Of a stretch of DNA of 64,000 nt, positions 24,501 to 33,146 are shown piece after piece; within the stretch, counting starts at the first letter, position 1; each line of letters starts with the position of its first letter. The notes beneath the pieces were generated by a model. It searched no databases. It was not told the origin of the DNA and saw only the letters and a list, made by a program, of their open reading frames with translations. The position numbers were made by a program, and so were the translations under genes. The stretch comes from Anaerobaca sp035448545 (GTDB lineage: Bacteria; Planctomycetota; Phycisphaerae; Sedimentisphaerales; Anaerobacaceae): NCBI GenBank assembly GCA_035448545.1, contig DAOTJE010000017.1, positions 1 through 64,000 on the forward strand. Direction: 5' to 3'.

Positions 24501-25220
24501 ATGGTAAACATGGATCAGAACGGATCGATACGGGGCGATGTGGGACAACGGACGGAAGGGGCACGGGCTCACTTCGATGAGGCGGCGGCGACCTGGGACG
24601 ACAATCCTGCGCGGGTGGAGTTGGCGAAGGCCGTGGCCGGGGCGATTCTTGCCGACGTTCCACTGACATCGGAGATGGCGATCATGGACTTCGGGTGCGG
24701 AACCGGCTTGATTACGCGCGAGCTGGCGCCGAAGGTCGCTTCTGTGACGGCGGCGGACACGTCGGCCCAGATGCTGGCCGTACTCGAAGCCAAGGCGAAG
24801 GCGTCGGGCTTGGAGCATGTCCGGCCTCTCCTGCTCGAAGATGGATGTCCGTCACCGTTGGATACCCAGTTCGACGCCCTCGTCAGCAGCATGGTCTTTC
24901 ACCACATCGAAGACATCCCGTCGCTGCTGTTGCAGCTGGCTCTGTGGATTCGGCCGGGAGGGTGGATTGCCGTCGCCGACCTTGAACCGGAGGATGGGAC
25001 ATTCCACCGAGGGGATACGCACGTCGTCCACCGTGGAATTGATCCAGCCTGGCTGCGAACACAGCTCGAGGCGGCGGGCTTCACGGTCGAAAGTACCCGA
25101 ACGGTCCACGTGGTCCGCCGTCAACCCGAAGGAGCCGACCGGCCCCGAGACTACCCCGTTTTTCTGCTGGTCGCGCGCCGGACGACAGCCGGACCAGCGG
25201 GCGCTACGTCCGCCAGGTGA
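24501..25220 (+). CDS. Class I SAM-dependent methyltransferase
   Basis: A 239-residue protein with a complete Rossmann-type methyltransferase fold. Motif I is MDFGCGTGLITREL, acidic motif II follows at VTAADTSAQML, and a catalytic-region stretch reads FDALVSSMVFHHIEDIPSLLLQLALWIRPGGWIAVADLEPED. The acceptor substrate is not evident; it resembles the UbiE/Methyltransf_11 group. ATG at 24501 or 24510 are the likely starts, since the frame extends up into the neighbouring pseudogene. Its end overlaps the convergent phosphoesterase by 17 bases. Confidence 0.85.
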   Translation: MVNMDQNGSIRGDVGQRTEGARAHFDEAAATWDDNPARVELAKAVAGAILADVPLTSEMAIMDFGCGTGLITRELAPKVASVTAADTSAQMLAVLEAKAKASGLEHVRPLLLEDGCPSPLDTQFDALVSSMVFHHIEDIPSLLLQLALWIRPGGWIAVADLEPEDGTFHRGDTHVVHRGIDPAWLRTQLEAAGFTVESTRTVHVVRRQPEGADRPRDYPVFLLVARRTTAGPAGATSAR

Positions 25221-26109
25221 GTGAGGTCACCTGGCCGTCGATGCTTGTGTTGCCGGCGACCGCGTGCAGGGCAAACTGGGCGCCTCGAGCGCTCAGGTTC
25301 GCCTCGACCCAACCCACGGGCATCTCGCGATTGAAGTTATAGCCGACCGCCGGCAGGTTGATCAGGGCAATCCCCTTGTGCGACGCGAAGGCGTAGTCGT
25401 GCGAGTGGCCGTAGACCAGGGCCTTGACCTTCCGCACCGGCTCGATGATCTCGAACAGCCTCGGGCTGTCCAGGAGGTCGCCGTCGCTGTCCCGCAGGGA
25501 ATGGTGGAAGCACAGCAGCAGAGGCGTGTCGTCGGACTCGGCCAGATAGGTCCTGAGCCAGTCCCGCTGCACCTTGCCCAGCAGCCCCGGCGTCTCATTC
25601 GTCTTGAGAAGCGAATCAAGAAGAATCAGGCGGACGGGACCTGCGTTGACGATCGTCACGTGTTTACCTTTGACCGGCTGGATCTGGCCCGGCGGATTCT
25701 TGAACTCGGCCAGGATGTTCGCACGGTTGTCGTGGTTGCCCAACGCCATGTAGACCGGCACCTTGCCTCCGAGGGGCGCCAGCAGCCGACGGACCTGGGC
25801 ATAATCATCTGCCAGACCCTGAAGACGCGCTACGTCGCCGGCGATCATCATCCCCTCCGGCCGCTGGGCCAATACCTGCTCCAGCGCTTTCTCCAGGTTG
25901 CGATCCGGATAGAACTCGCCGCTGTGGTCGTTGGGATCGGAGGCAATGTGCGTATCGGCCAGGAACGCCCACCGACTCGCGTATGTCGGTGTTTCGCTTC
26001 GCCGACCGGTGACGCAGCCCGGCACGCCCAAGGCGGGCAGCGCCAGTGCCGCAGCGCCGGCACGAAGGAATTCACGTCTGTTCAGCGACCGGTTGGATCG
26101 TGTCGTCAT
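25204..26109 (-). CDS. Tat-exported metallophosphoesterase lipoprotein
   Basis: A 301-residue calcineurin-like phosphoesterase. Metal-binding motifs appear in order: FLADTHIASD (DxH), MMIAGDVARL (GD), MALGNHDNR (GNHD), LCFHHS (H) and VYGHSHDY (GHxH). The N-terminus has a twin-arginine signal, NRREFLRAGAAALALPALG, with a VPGC lipobox, so it is probably exported folded and lipid-anchored. ATG at 26109 has GGAG 7 bases upstream. The substrate is unknown: phosphoesters of sugars, nucleotides or phospholipids are all possible for this family. It converges with the methyltransferase. Confidence 0.9.
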   Translation of the reverse strand: MTTRSNRSLNRREFLRAGAAALALPALGVPGCVTGRRSETPTYASRWAFLADTHIASDPNDHSGEFYPDRNLEKALEQVLAQRPEGMMIAGDVARLQGLADDYAQVRRLLAPLGGKVPVYMALGNHDNRANILAEFKNPPGQIQPVKGKHVTIVNAGPVRLILLDSLLKTNETPGLLGKVQRDWLRTYLAESDDTPLLLCFHHSLRDSDGDLLDSPRLFEIIEPVRKVKALVYGHSHDYAFASHKGIALINLPAVGYNFNREMPVGWVEANLSARGAQFALHAVAGNTSIDGQVTSLTWRT

Positions 26110-26397
26110 AGCCTGCTCCATAGCTCGGGTCCGTAGATCGTGCTGTCATGGCCCGCTTATAGCATCGATGGACCTCACTTCGCAATACCCTTGCGATGGA
26201 TTTGACAGCCTCTTCTGCCGATCGGGGTCGGTGGATTTGCCGTGACCGCGGGTCGGGCATGGTGCCTCTCATTGGTGAAGCCGGCTTTGTTTGACGTGCG
26301 GAACAGGCCCGATTACGATGTGACCTGCGGTGCGTCACGAGCAGGCAGAAACGACGAATCCCAATGCGGTGTGACTTGAGGGAAAGGAGCCAGCAGT
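26110..26397. other. Intergenic, divergent promoters expected
   Basis: It separates the minus-strand phosphoesterase from the plus-strand lipoprotein and should contain both promoters. No strong promoter match or other structure stood out. Confidence 0.4.
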
Positions 26398-26781
26398 ATG
26401 AACAGGCAGGTGCCAGCGGCATCGGCGGGTATCATCGTCTTGTGTGCGGTGTTGGGTCTTGTGCTGAGCGGCTGTATTTCGAGCCGGTCCGACGTCAGCT
26501 ACGGCGAGAAAGGCCCGGTTGTGGGTAGCGAGACACTCCGTCAGATCAGGGTAGGCGTCACCACCAGAGAATGGCTGCTCGGTACGCTGGGGGAACCTAC
26601 CAGCGAGACCCAAACGCCCAATGGGACGGAGATCCTCAAGTACGTCTACACCAAGAAGGTCGACAGTGATCTCGACGTCTTTATCTTCCTGGACTTCGAC
26701 GACAAGCGAGAGGAACGCACGGTGCTCTACTTCGAAATCGCCGACGGTGTCGTCAGTCGGTACTGGAAGGAAGAGCGGTAG
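26398..26781 (+). CDS. BamE/SmpA-like lipoprotein
   Basis: A 127-residue lipoprotein. The leader ends VLGLVLSGC, a good lipobox, cutting before C27. The mature part has the BamE-like pattern: IRVGVTTREWLLGTLGEPTSE, then a beta strand ILKYVYTKK and a C-terminal strand VLYFEIADGVVSRYW. BamE is a small subunit of the outer-membrane protein assembly machine, but this fold is shared by other envelope lipoproteins, so the role is uncertain. AAAGGAG stands well before the ATG. It is a single gene. Confidence 0.8.
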   Translation: MNRQVPAASAGIIVLCAVLGLVLSGCISSRSDVSYGEKGPVVGSETLRQIRVGVTTREWLLGTLGEPTSETQTPNGTEILKYVYTKKVDSDLDVFIFLDFDDKREERTVLYFEIADGVVSRYWKEER

Positions 26782-27148
26782 GCTCCGCACACCCGTACGA
26801 ACCTGCCCCCAGTAGAGATCGGCGGCCCATGGCTTGTCGGGTGATGCCGGAACCGTTAGAATTCGGCTGTCTTCTTCCGAACGGGTTCTGGTAGTCGCAG
26901 GGAAACGTCTGTGGCAGGCAGGTTTGCCGACAAGCGTGTGATCGTTACAGGGCCGTTCCTCGATTGGCCGGCAGCTTGTGTACGGCCGGCTACCTTCTGC
27001 CTCGCGGCAGACGCCTGCTGCGACCGTGGCTCCAGCGGCGAGGCCGGGCCCGAAAGGAGCAGTACATCCGGAACAAGATGCTGCGTGGGCTTTCGCAGAC
27101 ACCTTCCCCCCAGGATACGTATCGCAGGACGCCTCTGACTTCGGGTGA
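26782..27148. other. Non-coding or decayed stretch before the CapK-like gene
   Basis: A frame from GTG 26911 opens with RFADKRVIVTG, which looks like the start of a short-chain dehydrogenase, but loses all likeness within about 12 codons. A shifted frame reads RSSIGRQLVYGRL, compatible with the next part of that motif. It may be a frameshifted fragment or chance; no intact gene is present. Confidence 0.3.
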
Positions 27149-28561
27149 ATGTTGAACGTTGACGTGCCATCTCGGCCCTTCAGGCAACGAATCGGTCCGA
27201 TCGACCTGGTTCATGCCATCCGCTACGCGCAGCGTTGCCGGCAGGTGCGGCGTCTGATGGCCATGACGCCGCACGAGCTGGAGCAGTTCCGCCTCGAACG
27301 ACTGCGGGACATCGTCGCGCATGCCTACGAGAGCGTCGAGCTCTATCGCCGTAAATGGCGACAGGCGGGCGTCCGACCGGAGGACATCCGGACCCTGGGA
27401 GACATCCACAAGCTCCCCGGGGTCACGAAGGACGATTTCCGGCACGCCTTTCCCGACGGTGTTCTGTCCCGCCGGTACCGCTCGAACCGCTGCTATCTGG
27501 TGGGGACGTCGGGTTCGACCGGCAGTCCGGTGAGCCTGTTTGTGGACATCGACAAAGTCCTGTTTGATTTTGCGGTCAATCTGCCGCAGATCATGGCGGG
27601 ACGCCGCGCGATCACGGTGGCTTCGGGTCTGCGTGACTTCCTGTTTCGAAGGAACATCCGGCAGTTGTTCATCGTGGTGGACCAGCCGCGGGCCTACGAG
27701 AGTCTGCACGGACGTTTCTTTCCGCAGATGCGGCATGCCGTGGTCGACTCGCTCCTGCCGGCGGCAGAGCACATCGCGGCGCTGAATCGCAAGCGGCCGG
27801 TGTTCCTGATGACTTACCCGAGCGTCCTGCGCAATATCTGCCTGACACTCCGGGCCAGCGGTGCGACCGTTCATCAACCCGAGCTGATCATGGTAATCGG
27901 CGAAGTCTTGGATCAGCCGCTGCGGGCGCTGGTCCGCCGAACGTTCAGCAGCGACCTGATGGACGTCTATGGTTCTACTGAAGCGGGGTTTATCGCCGCC
28001 GAGTGTCCCGAGCATTGTGGTTTGCACGTGCTGACGTGGAAGGTGCTCGTCGAGCTGCTGGACGACGACGGCAGGGAAGTGGCGCCCGGTCGCACCGGCC
28101 GAGTGGTGATCACCGACCTGTTCAATCGCGCCACCCCTGTCATTCGCTATTCCGGTCTGGGCGATTACGCTTCCCGGGCGGTCGAGCCGTGTCCTTGTGG
28201 AGGGGTGTTGCCTCTGTTGACCCGCATTGAGGGACGGTCGGTGGACTCCATCGTCCGGCCTGACGGCCAGCTCGTTCATCCCTATCATCTCACGTTGGCT
28301 CTCGAAGACGTGCCGCATCTGGCCAAGTTCCAGATTCGGCAGGAGCGGCGCGATCACATTCGGGTCCTTCTGGTCAAGGACCTTGTCCCCGAGGCGGCGA
28401 ACGTCTCATTTGCTCCCGATGGCGAGTTGGGGCAGGTTATCCTCGAACGCTTCCGACGCATTCTCGACAACCAGATCACGGTGGAGCTTCATACCGTCGC
28501 AGACATTCCCTCTCGTCCCGGCTCGCACAAGCACGCGACGGTGCTGTCCCTGGCAAGTTGA
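27149..28561 (+). CDS. CapK/PaaK-like adenylate-forming enzyme
   Basis: The 470-residue protein belongs to the phenylacetate-CoA ligase/CapK branch of ANL enzymes. The P-loop is VGTSGSTGSPVSLF, the second core motif is DLMDVYGSTEAGFIA (A5-like, aromatic-Gly-x-Thr-Glu) and A7 is near TPVIRYSGLGDYAS. A cysteine pair EPCPCGG fits the zinc site seen in PaaK relatives. It probably activates a carboxylate with ATP. CapK-type members occur in capsule and polysaccharide gene sets, so an envelope role is possible. The start at 27149 has only GGGTGA close to it and may be slightly off. It converges with the dehydrogenase downstream. Confidence 0.87.
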   Translation: MLNVDVPSRPFRQRIGPIDLVHAIRYAQRCRQVRRLMAMTPHELEQFRLERLRDIVAHAYESVELYRRKWRQAGVRPEDIRTLGDIHKLPGVTKDDFRHAFPDGVLSRRYRSNRCYLVGTSGSTGSPVSLFVDIDKVLFDFAVNLPQIMAGRRAITVASGLRDFLFRRNIRQLFIVVDQPRAYESLHGRFFPQMRHAVVDSLLPAAEHIAALNRKRPVFLMTYPSVLRNICLTLRASGATVHQPELIMVIGEVLDQPLRALVRRTFSSDLMDVYGSTEAGFIAAECPEHCGLHVLTWKVLVELLDDDGREVAPGRTGRVVITDLFNRATPVIRYSGLGDYASRAVEPCPCGGVLPLLTRIEGRSVDSIVRPDGQLVHPYHLTLALEDVPHLAKFQIRQERRDHIRVLLVKDLVPEAANVSFAPDGELGQVILERFRRILDNQITVELHTVADIPSRPGSHKHATVLSLAS

Positions 28562-28574
28562 GACACGGCAGGTA

Positions 28575-29771
28575 TCAGGATATGGTCGTGCGGACATACG
28601 CCGGGCCGAACGTTCTGGTCAACACGCCCGGCAGCCGTCCCCGTCGGCCCAGGCCGATTACCCATGAGACCAACGGGTTCTTGCGTCGCGATGCGGCCTG
28701 TTTCATCGCTTCGAGGTTGGCGCCGGCGATCTTTCGGGCCACCTCCTCGAAGGACTGATCTGTCTGCCGAGCCTGGGCCGTCAGGCTCTCCACCTTGGGC
28801 GTGAAATACTGCCGGATGAACTGGACGATCTTCTCGTGGTCGAGAGTCAGCGAACCGAGGATGCTGCCGAGGACACCGCCGCTGTTGGAAACGAAATCCG
28901 GGAAGTACGTGATGCCTCTGGCGGCAAGGGCCTCCCGGGCTTTCTGCGTGACGGGGTTATTGGCCCCGCAGACGATTGTCCGGGCCTGCACGTGCTCGGC
29001 GTTGGCGCTGTTGACGCTCCAGGATAGCGCGCACGGGACAAAGAGATCGGCCGGCACCGCCAGCACGTCGGCCGCTGCGATGCGGCGCGAGGGATCGTAT
29101 CGGTTCACGCAGTCGCTGCCGGCGGCTGCCCGCTCGCGCAGCAGGTGCATCACGTCGAGTCCTTCGGGATCGTACAGGGCGCCGCGGTCTGTGGAGACAG
29201 CCACGATCCGGCATCCAATCCCGACAAGCTGCTCGGCCAGCGCGCCGCCGACTTTGCCGAAGCCTTCAATGGCCACGCGGCAACCGTTCAACGGTAGCTT
29301 CCGCGCCGCCGCCATCTGCTCGATGCAGAGCCGCACGGTCAGGGCCGTGTAGTATCCCGAATCCCGCGCCGATTGTGGTCGCATCAGACCGGCGGTCCGG
29401 CAGATCAGACGCAGGTCTTCGTCATTCGTCCCGGCGTCTTCGCCGGGCAGATATCGTCCCCGGAATGGCGCAAGCCGCTCGGCAAACGACCGCACGATCT
29501 GCTGCCGATCCTGTGGTGACATCGTGTCTCGATGCGTGAGAATCGCGGCCTTGGCGCCGCCGAACGGCCACTTCAGGAAGGCGTACTTGAGGGTCATCGC
29601 CCGGGCCAGATGGCACAGGTCGGCCGTGGACATCTGCCGAACCATCCGAATGCCGCCGCCGCTGACGCCACCGATGGTCGAATCGATGACAAGATGGCCC
29701 AGCACGGTTCCATCGGGGCGGTAGAACGAATGCAATGCCTCCGGCGTGACCTCAGGATTCTCTGCCTGCAT
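28575..29771 (-). CDS. Glu/Leu/Phe/Val dehydrogenase family enzyme
   Basis: A 398-residue amino-acid dehydrogenase. The substrate-binding half shows GGGIRMV, AMTLKYAFLKWPFGGAKAAI with the catalytic-region lysines, and LPGEDAGTNDEDL with the conserved Asp. The NAD(P) half has VAIEGFGKVGGALAEQL (GxGxxG-like) and VPCALSWSVN and CGANNPVT blocks. The enzyme should interconvert an amino acid such as glutamate or leucine with its 2-keto acid and ammonium. It lacks the paired promoter elements seen at the other nitrogen genes, so it may be catabolic or outside that regulon. It converges on the CapK-like gene with 13 bases between. Confidence 0.88.
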   Translation of the reverse strand: MQAENPEVTPEALHSFYRPDGTVLGHLVIDSTIGGVSGGGIRMVRQMSTADLCHLARAMTLKYAFLKWPFGGAKAAILTHRDTMSPQDRQQIVRSFAERLAPFRGRYLPGEDAGTNDEDLRLICRTAGLMRPQSARDSGYYTALTVRLCIEQMAAARKLPLNGCRVAIEGFGKVGGALAEQLVGIGCRIVAVSTDRGALYDPEGLDVMHLLRERAAAGSDCVNRYDPSRRIAAADVLAVPADLFVPCALSWSVNSANAEHVQARTIVCGANNPVTQKAREALAARGITYFPDFVSNSGGVLGSILGSLTLDHEKIVQFIRQYFTPKVESLTAQARQTDQSFEEVARKIAGANLEAMKQAASRRKNPLVSWVIGLGRRGRLPGVLTRTFGPAYVRTTIS

Positions 29772-29812
29772 ATGGATGCGTCCTCATCTCAACCGCGACG
29801 CACGTCGGGATT

Positions 29813-29895
29813 GCCGGAGGAGGGACTCGAACCCTCACCCTGTTGCCAGGACGGGATTTTGAATCCCGCGCGTCTGCCAATTCCGCCACTCCGGC
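29813..29895 (-). tRNA. tRNA-Leu (CAA)
   Basis: The minus strand folds into an 83-base type II tRNA with acceptor stem GCCGGAG/CTCCGGC, a D-arm, an anticodon loop TTCAAAA (anticodon CAA), an extra arm and a TTCGAGT T-loop. CCA is not encoded. Confidence 0.95.
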
Positions 29896-30066
29896 TCGGG
29901 TGTCTGTTTCCATCGAGCGAGCCATCATACGGAATCAACTACCGGCCGTCAACAGACAATTCATCCGGCCCCGGATAGCCGGACGGGCCTGGAGACGCCC
30001 GCAATTGCCCAGGCGCGGGCGAGGGGCTATAATCGACGCCGATAGGGCGTCGAAAGGGGGCTCGTG

Positions 30067-31527
30067 ATGTGCAGGCGAATCGGTAGAAGGAAGCTTTTGA
30101 AGGCGATTAGCGCGGGCGCCGCTGCGGGTGCCTTGGCGCCGATGCTTGGGCGGGGCCAATCGACAGGCAAGCACCGCTCCGGCGGAGGTGCAAAGCCCAA
30201 CCTGCTGTTCGTCTTCGCCGATCAGTGGCGCGCGCAGGATACCGGCTACGCCGGCAACATTGACGTCCGAACGCCTCATCTCGATGCGTTGGCCGGGACC
30301 AGCGTCAACTTCCGAAACGCGGTGTCGGGCTGTCCTGTGTGCAGTCCGTTCCGGGCCAGTCTGGTCACCGGGCGATATCCGCTGACGCATGGCGTCTTCC
30401 TCAACGATGTCCTGCTGAACGACGACGCGGTCTCTATCGCGCAGGCCTACAACCGTGCGGGGTATGACACCGCCTACATCGGCAAATGGCACCTCGACGG
30501 CAACCATCGAAGCGCCTTCATCCCCCGCCAAAGGCGACAAGGCTTTCAGTTCTGGAAGGTCCTCGGCTGCACACACGACTACAACAACTCGTTCTACTAT
30601 GGCGACGAGGACGTCAAGCTCCGCTGGGACGGCTACGACGCCATCGCCCAGACCCGCGAGGCCCAACGCTACATTCGCGAGCACGCCACCAACAAGCCCT
30701 TTGTGTTGTTCCTGTCCTGGGGGCCGCCGCATGCGCCGTACCACACCGCGCCGGAGAAGTATAAAGCCCTCTTCAACCCTGATGCGCTGTCGGTCCGGCC
30801 CAATGTCCCTGAGTCTGACAGGCAGAAGGCCCGCGAGGTGCTGGCGGGCTACTACGCCCACATCGCAGCGCTCGATGACTGTCTCGGGGATCTCCTGACC
30901 ACGCTGTCGGAGCAGGGGATTGCCGAGAACACGATCCTGGTCTTCACGTCCGATCATGGCGACATGCTGTATTCCCATGGCCGGCAGAAGAAGCAGCAAC
31001 CCTGGGATGAATCGATCCGGGTGCCGTTCCTGTTGCGGTATCCGGCGGCATTGGGTCCCGGCGGGCGAACGATTGACATGCCGATCAACACGCCGGATAT
31101 CATGCCCACGTTGCTCGGGCTTTGCGGAATCGACGTTCTCGAGACGGTGGAGGGGACGGACTTCTCACGGGTTGTGAAGGGCGAATCTCCCGCCCCCGAC
31201 AACGCGGTTTTGATAAGCTGTCCATCGCCATTCGGGCAGTGGAACCGAAAGATCGGCGGCCGCGAGTACCGAGGCGTCCGCACGGAACGATACACCTATG
31301 TGCGCGACCTCGACGGTCCCTGGCTGCTGTACGACAATGTCGACGATCCGTACCAGTTGACCAACCTGGTCAACCGGCCCGAGCACGCTCGATTGCAGGA
31401 GCAGTTGGAGGAGCGGCTGAAGGCCAGGCTGACGCAGACCCGTGACGATTTCCGCTCGGGCTGGGACTACATCCGACAATGGGGCTACGAGGTGGACGAC
31501 TCCGGCACGGTGGTCTACACGAACTGA
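30067..31527 (+). CDS. Secreted sulfatase (formylglycine type)
   Basis: A 486-residue arylsulfatase-like enzyme. The signal starts RRIGRRKLLKAISAGAAAGALA, a Tat-like leader. C92 in CPVCSPFRASLVTGR is the CxPxR cysteine that becomes formylglycine. FADQ (51-54) supplies a metal Asp, IGKWHLDG the conserved KxH, and FTSDHGDML the later metal ligands. It should remove sulfate esters, probably from sulfated polysaccharides. ATG at 30067 follows a strong AAAGGGGG. It is followed at once by a GH16 gene, so sulfated galactans or laminarin-like glycans are plausible targets. It depends on a formylglycine-generating enzyme not found in this window. Confidence 0.93.
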   Translation: MCRRIGRRKLLKAISAGAAAGALAPMLGRGQSTGKHRSGGGAKPNLLFVFADQWRAQDTGYAGNIDVRTPHLDALAGTSVNFRNAVSGCPVCSPFRASLVTGRYPLTHGVFLNDVLLNDDAVSIAQAYNRAGYDTAYIGKWHLDGNHRSAFIPRQRRQGFQFWKVLGCTHDYNNSFYYGDEDVKLRWDGYDAIAQTREAQRYIREHATNKPFVLFLSWGPPHAPYHTAPEKYKALFNPDALSVRPNVPESDRQKAREVLAGYYAHIAALDDCLGDLLTTLSEQGIAENTILVFTSDHGDMLYSHGRQKKQQPWDESIRVPFLLRYPAALGPGGRTIDMPINTPDIMPTLLGLCGIDVLETVEGTDFSRVVKGESPAPDNAVLISCPSPFGQWNRKIGGREYRGVRTERYTYVRDLDGPWLLYDNVDDPYQLTNLVNRPEHARLQEQLEERLKARLTQTRDDFRSGWDYIRQWGYEVDDSGTVVYTN

Positions 31528-31557
31528 TTCCGATCGAATTGATGAAGAGGTGACATC

Positions 31558-33138
31558 ATGCGGCGATGGATATGGAGAATGGCCTTGTGCCTGTTCCTGG
31601 CGGTGGTTCCCCTCTGCCGCGCAGAGGCAAAGCGGCCGGAGAGTTGGACGCGGACGGAGCCGCTGGGGCCCGTACCCACGCGAATTTCGGATCGTCTGCC
31701 GCTGTCCGATCAGGGCAACGAAGGCCGCTGGCTCCCGTACGAGCCGATGACAGACGAGTTTGAGGGCACGGCGCTCGATCCGAACCGATGGTGGCCTCGG
31801 AATCCCGGGTGGCTGGGCCGCCAACCCGCCTACTTCTGGCCCGGCAATGTCACTGTGTCGGACGGCAAGCTCCACCTGGTCATGCGCCGCCAGGAAGTGC
31901 CCGAGATGCCCAAAGACAAAGGCTACCATACCTATACGTCCGCCGCCGTGCAGAGCAAGGGCCGCGTCAAGTACGGCTGCTTCGAGGTCAAGGCTAGGGC
32001 GATGAAGTCGCACGGGTCCAGCTCCTTCTGGTTCTACGACAGCACGCCCGAGGAGTGGACGGAGATCGACGTCTTCGAGATCGGCGGCAAGTCGCCGGGG
32101 TACGAGCGCAAGTACAACATGAATGTGCACGTTATGCGGACGCCCACGGAGAAGGAGCACTGGTCCTGCGGCGGCGTGTGGGTCGCGCCGTCGGATCTGG
32201 CGGATGACTATCACGTCTATGGTCTGGAATGGGACCAGGACAAGATCAAGTGGTACTTCGATGGTGTGCTGGTCCGCTGGGTCGAGAACACCCATTGGCA
32301 TCAGGCGCTGACGCTGAATTTCGACAGCGAGACGATGCCGGACTGGTTCGGCCTGCCCGACGACAGCGATCTGCCTTCGACCTACAGCATCGAATACGTG
32401 CGGGCCTGGAAGCGGGCGGATGCTGCCGGGCAGCCAATGGAAACGGCGCTGCCGGTGGGCAACGAATACAAGCTCGTCTGGTCCGATGAGTTCGACGGGC
32501 AGACGCTCGACCTGACCAAGTGGGATTATCGCGGCCTGGGGCCACGCCGCGATGCGGTCAACGTCAAGGAAACCGTCTCGCTCGATGGCGAGGGGCATTT
32601 GGTCCTGACCACGAAGCGCGCGGGCGATGCGTATCAGACGGCAATGATCGGCACCCAGGGCCGGTTCGAGACCACCTTCGGCTACTTCGAGTGCCGCATC
32701 AGGTTGCAGCAGCAGGTGGGGCATTGGTCGGCCTTCTGGCTCCAAAGCCCGAGCCTGGGGCAACCGTTGGGTGACCCTGCCGCCGCGGGCACCGAGATCG
32801 ACATCTTCGAATATCTGCGCAAGGACGGCGATCGTGTCCATCACAACCTGCACTGGGACGGTTACGGCGAGCACCACAAGCATGCCGGAACAACCGTGAC
32901 GGTCGCCGGGCTGCAAACGGGCTGGCACACCTTCGGCTTGCTTTGGAGCGACGCCCAATACGTCTTCTACGTCGACGGCAAGGAAACCTGGCGCAGCGAC
33001 GAGGGCGTCTCTCGTCGCAGCCAGTACATGATCCTGAGCCTCGAAGTCGGCAAATGGGCTGGTGACATTGCACAGGCCCAGTTGCCGGACCACCTCTACG
33101 TCGATTACGTCCGCGTCTACCAGAGGCAGGGACAGTAG
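31558..33138 (+). CDS. Secreted protein with two GH16 domains in tandem
   Basis: The 526-residue protein has a signal peptide (about 1-23) and two complete glycoside hydrolase family 16 domains. Domain 1 (about 60-285) carries EIDVFE at 169-174; domain 2 (about 302-524) carries EIDIFE at 413-418. Both keep the ExDxxE catalytic signature, so both should be active. GH16 enzymes cut beta-1,3/1,4 glucans, agar, carrageenan or porphyran. It follows the sulfatase by 30 bases and the pair is likely co-transcribed. Two active GH16 modules in one chain is uncommon. They differ in sequence, which suggests two linkages or a sulfated and unsulfated pair. Confidence 0.93.
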   Translation: MRRWIWRMALCLFLAVVPLCRAEAKRPESWTRTEPLGPVPTRISDRLPLSDQGNEGRWLPYEPMTDEFEGTALDPNRWWPRNPGWLGRQPAYFWPGNVTVSDGKLHLVMRRQEVPEMPKDKGYHTYTSAAVQSKGRVKYGCFEVKARAMKSHGSSSFWFYDSTPEEWTEIDVFEIGGKSPGYERKYNMNVHVMRTPTEKEHWSCGGVWVAPSDLADDYHVYGLEWDQDKIKWYFDGVLVRWVENTHWHQALTLNFDSETMPDWFGLPDDSDLPSTYSIEYVRAWKRADAAGQPMETALPVGNEYKLVWSDEFDGQTLDLTKWDYRGLGPRRDAVNVKETVSLDGEGHLVLTTKRAGDAYQTAMIGTQGRFETTFGYFECRIRLQQQVGHWSAFWLQSPSLGQPLGDPAAAGTEIDIFEYLRKDGDRVHHNLHWDGYGEHHKHAGTTVTVAGLQTGWHTFGLLWSDAQYVFYVDGKETWRSDEGVSRRSQYMILSLEVGKWAGDIAQAQLPDHLYVDYVRVYQRQGQ

Positions 33139-33146
33139 TTCGGTTG

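Noticed and set aside
31165..33093. A 642-residue minus-strand frame
   Set aside because: It is antisense to the sulfatase and GH16 genes, both of which have clear catalytic motifs.
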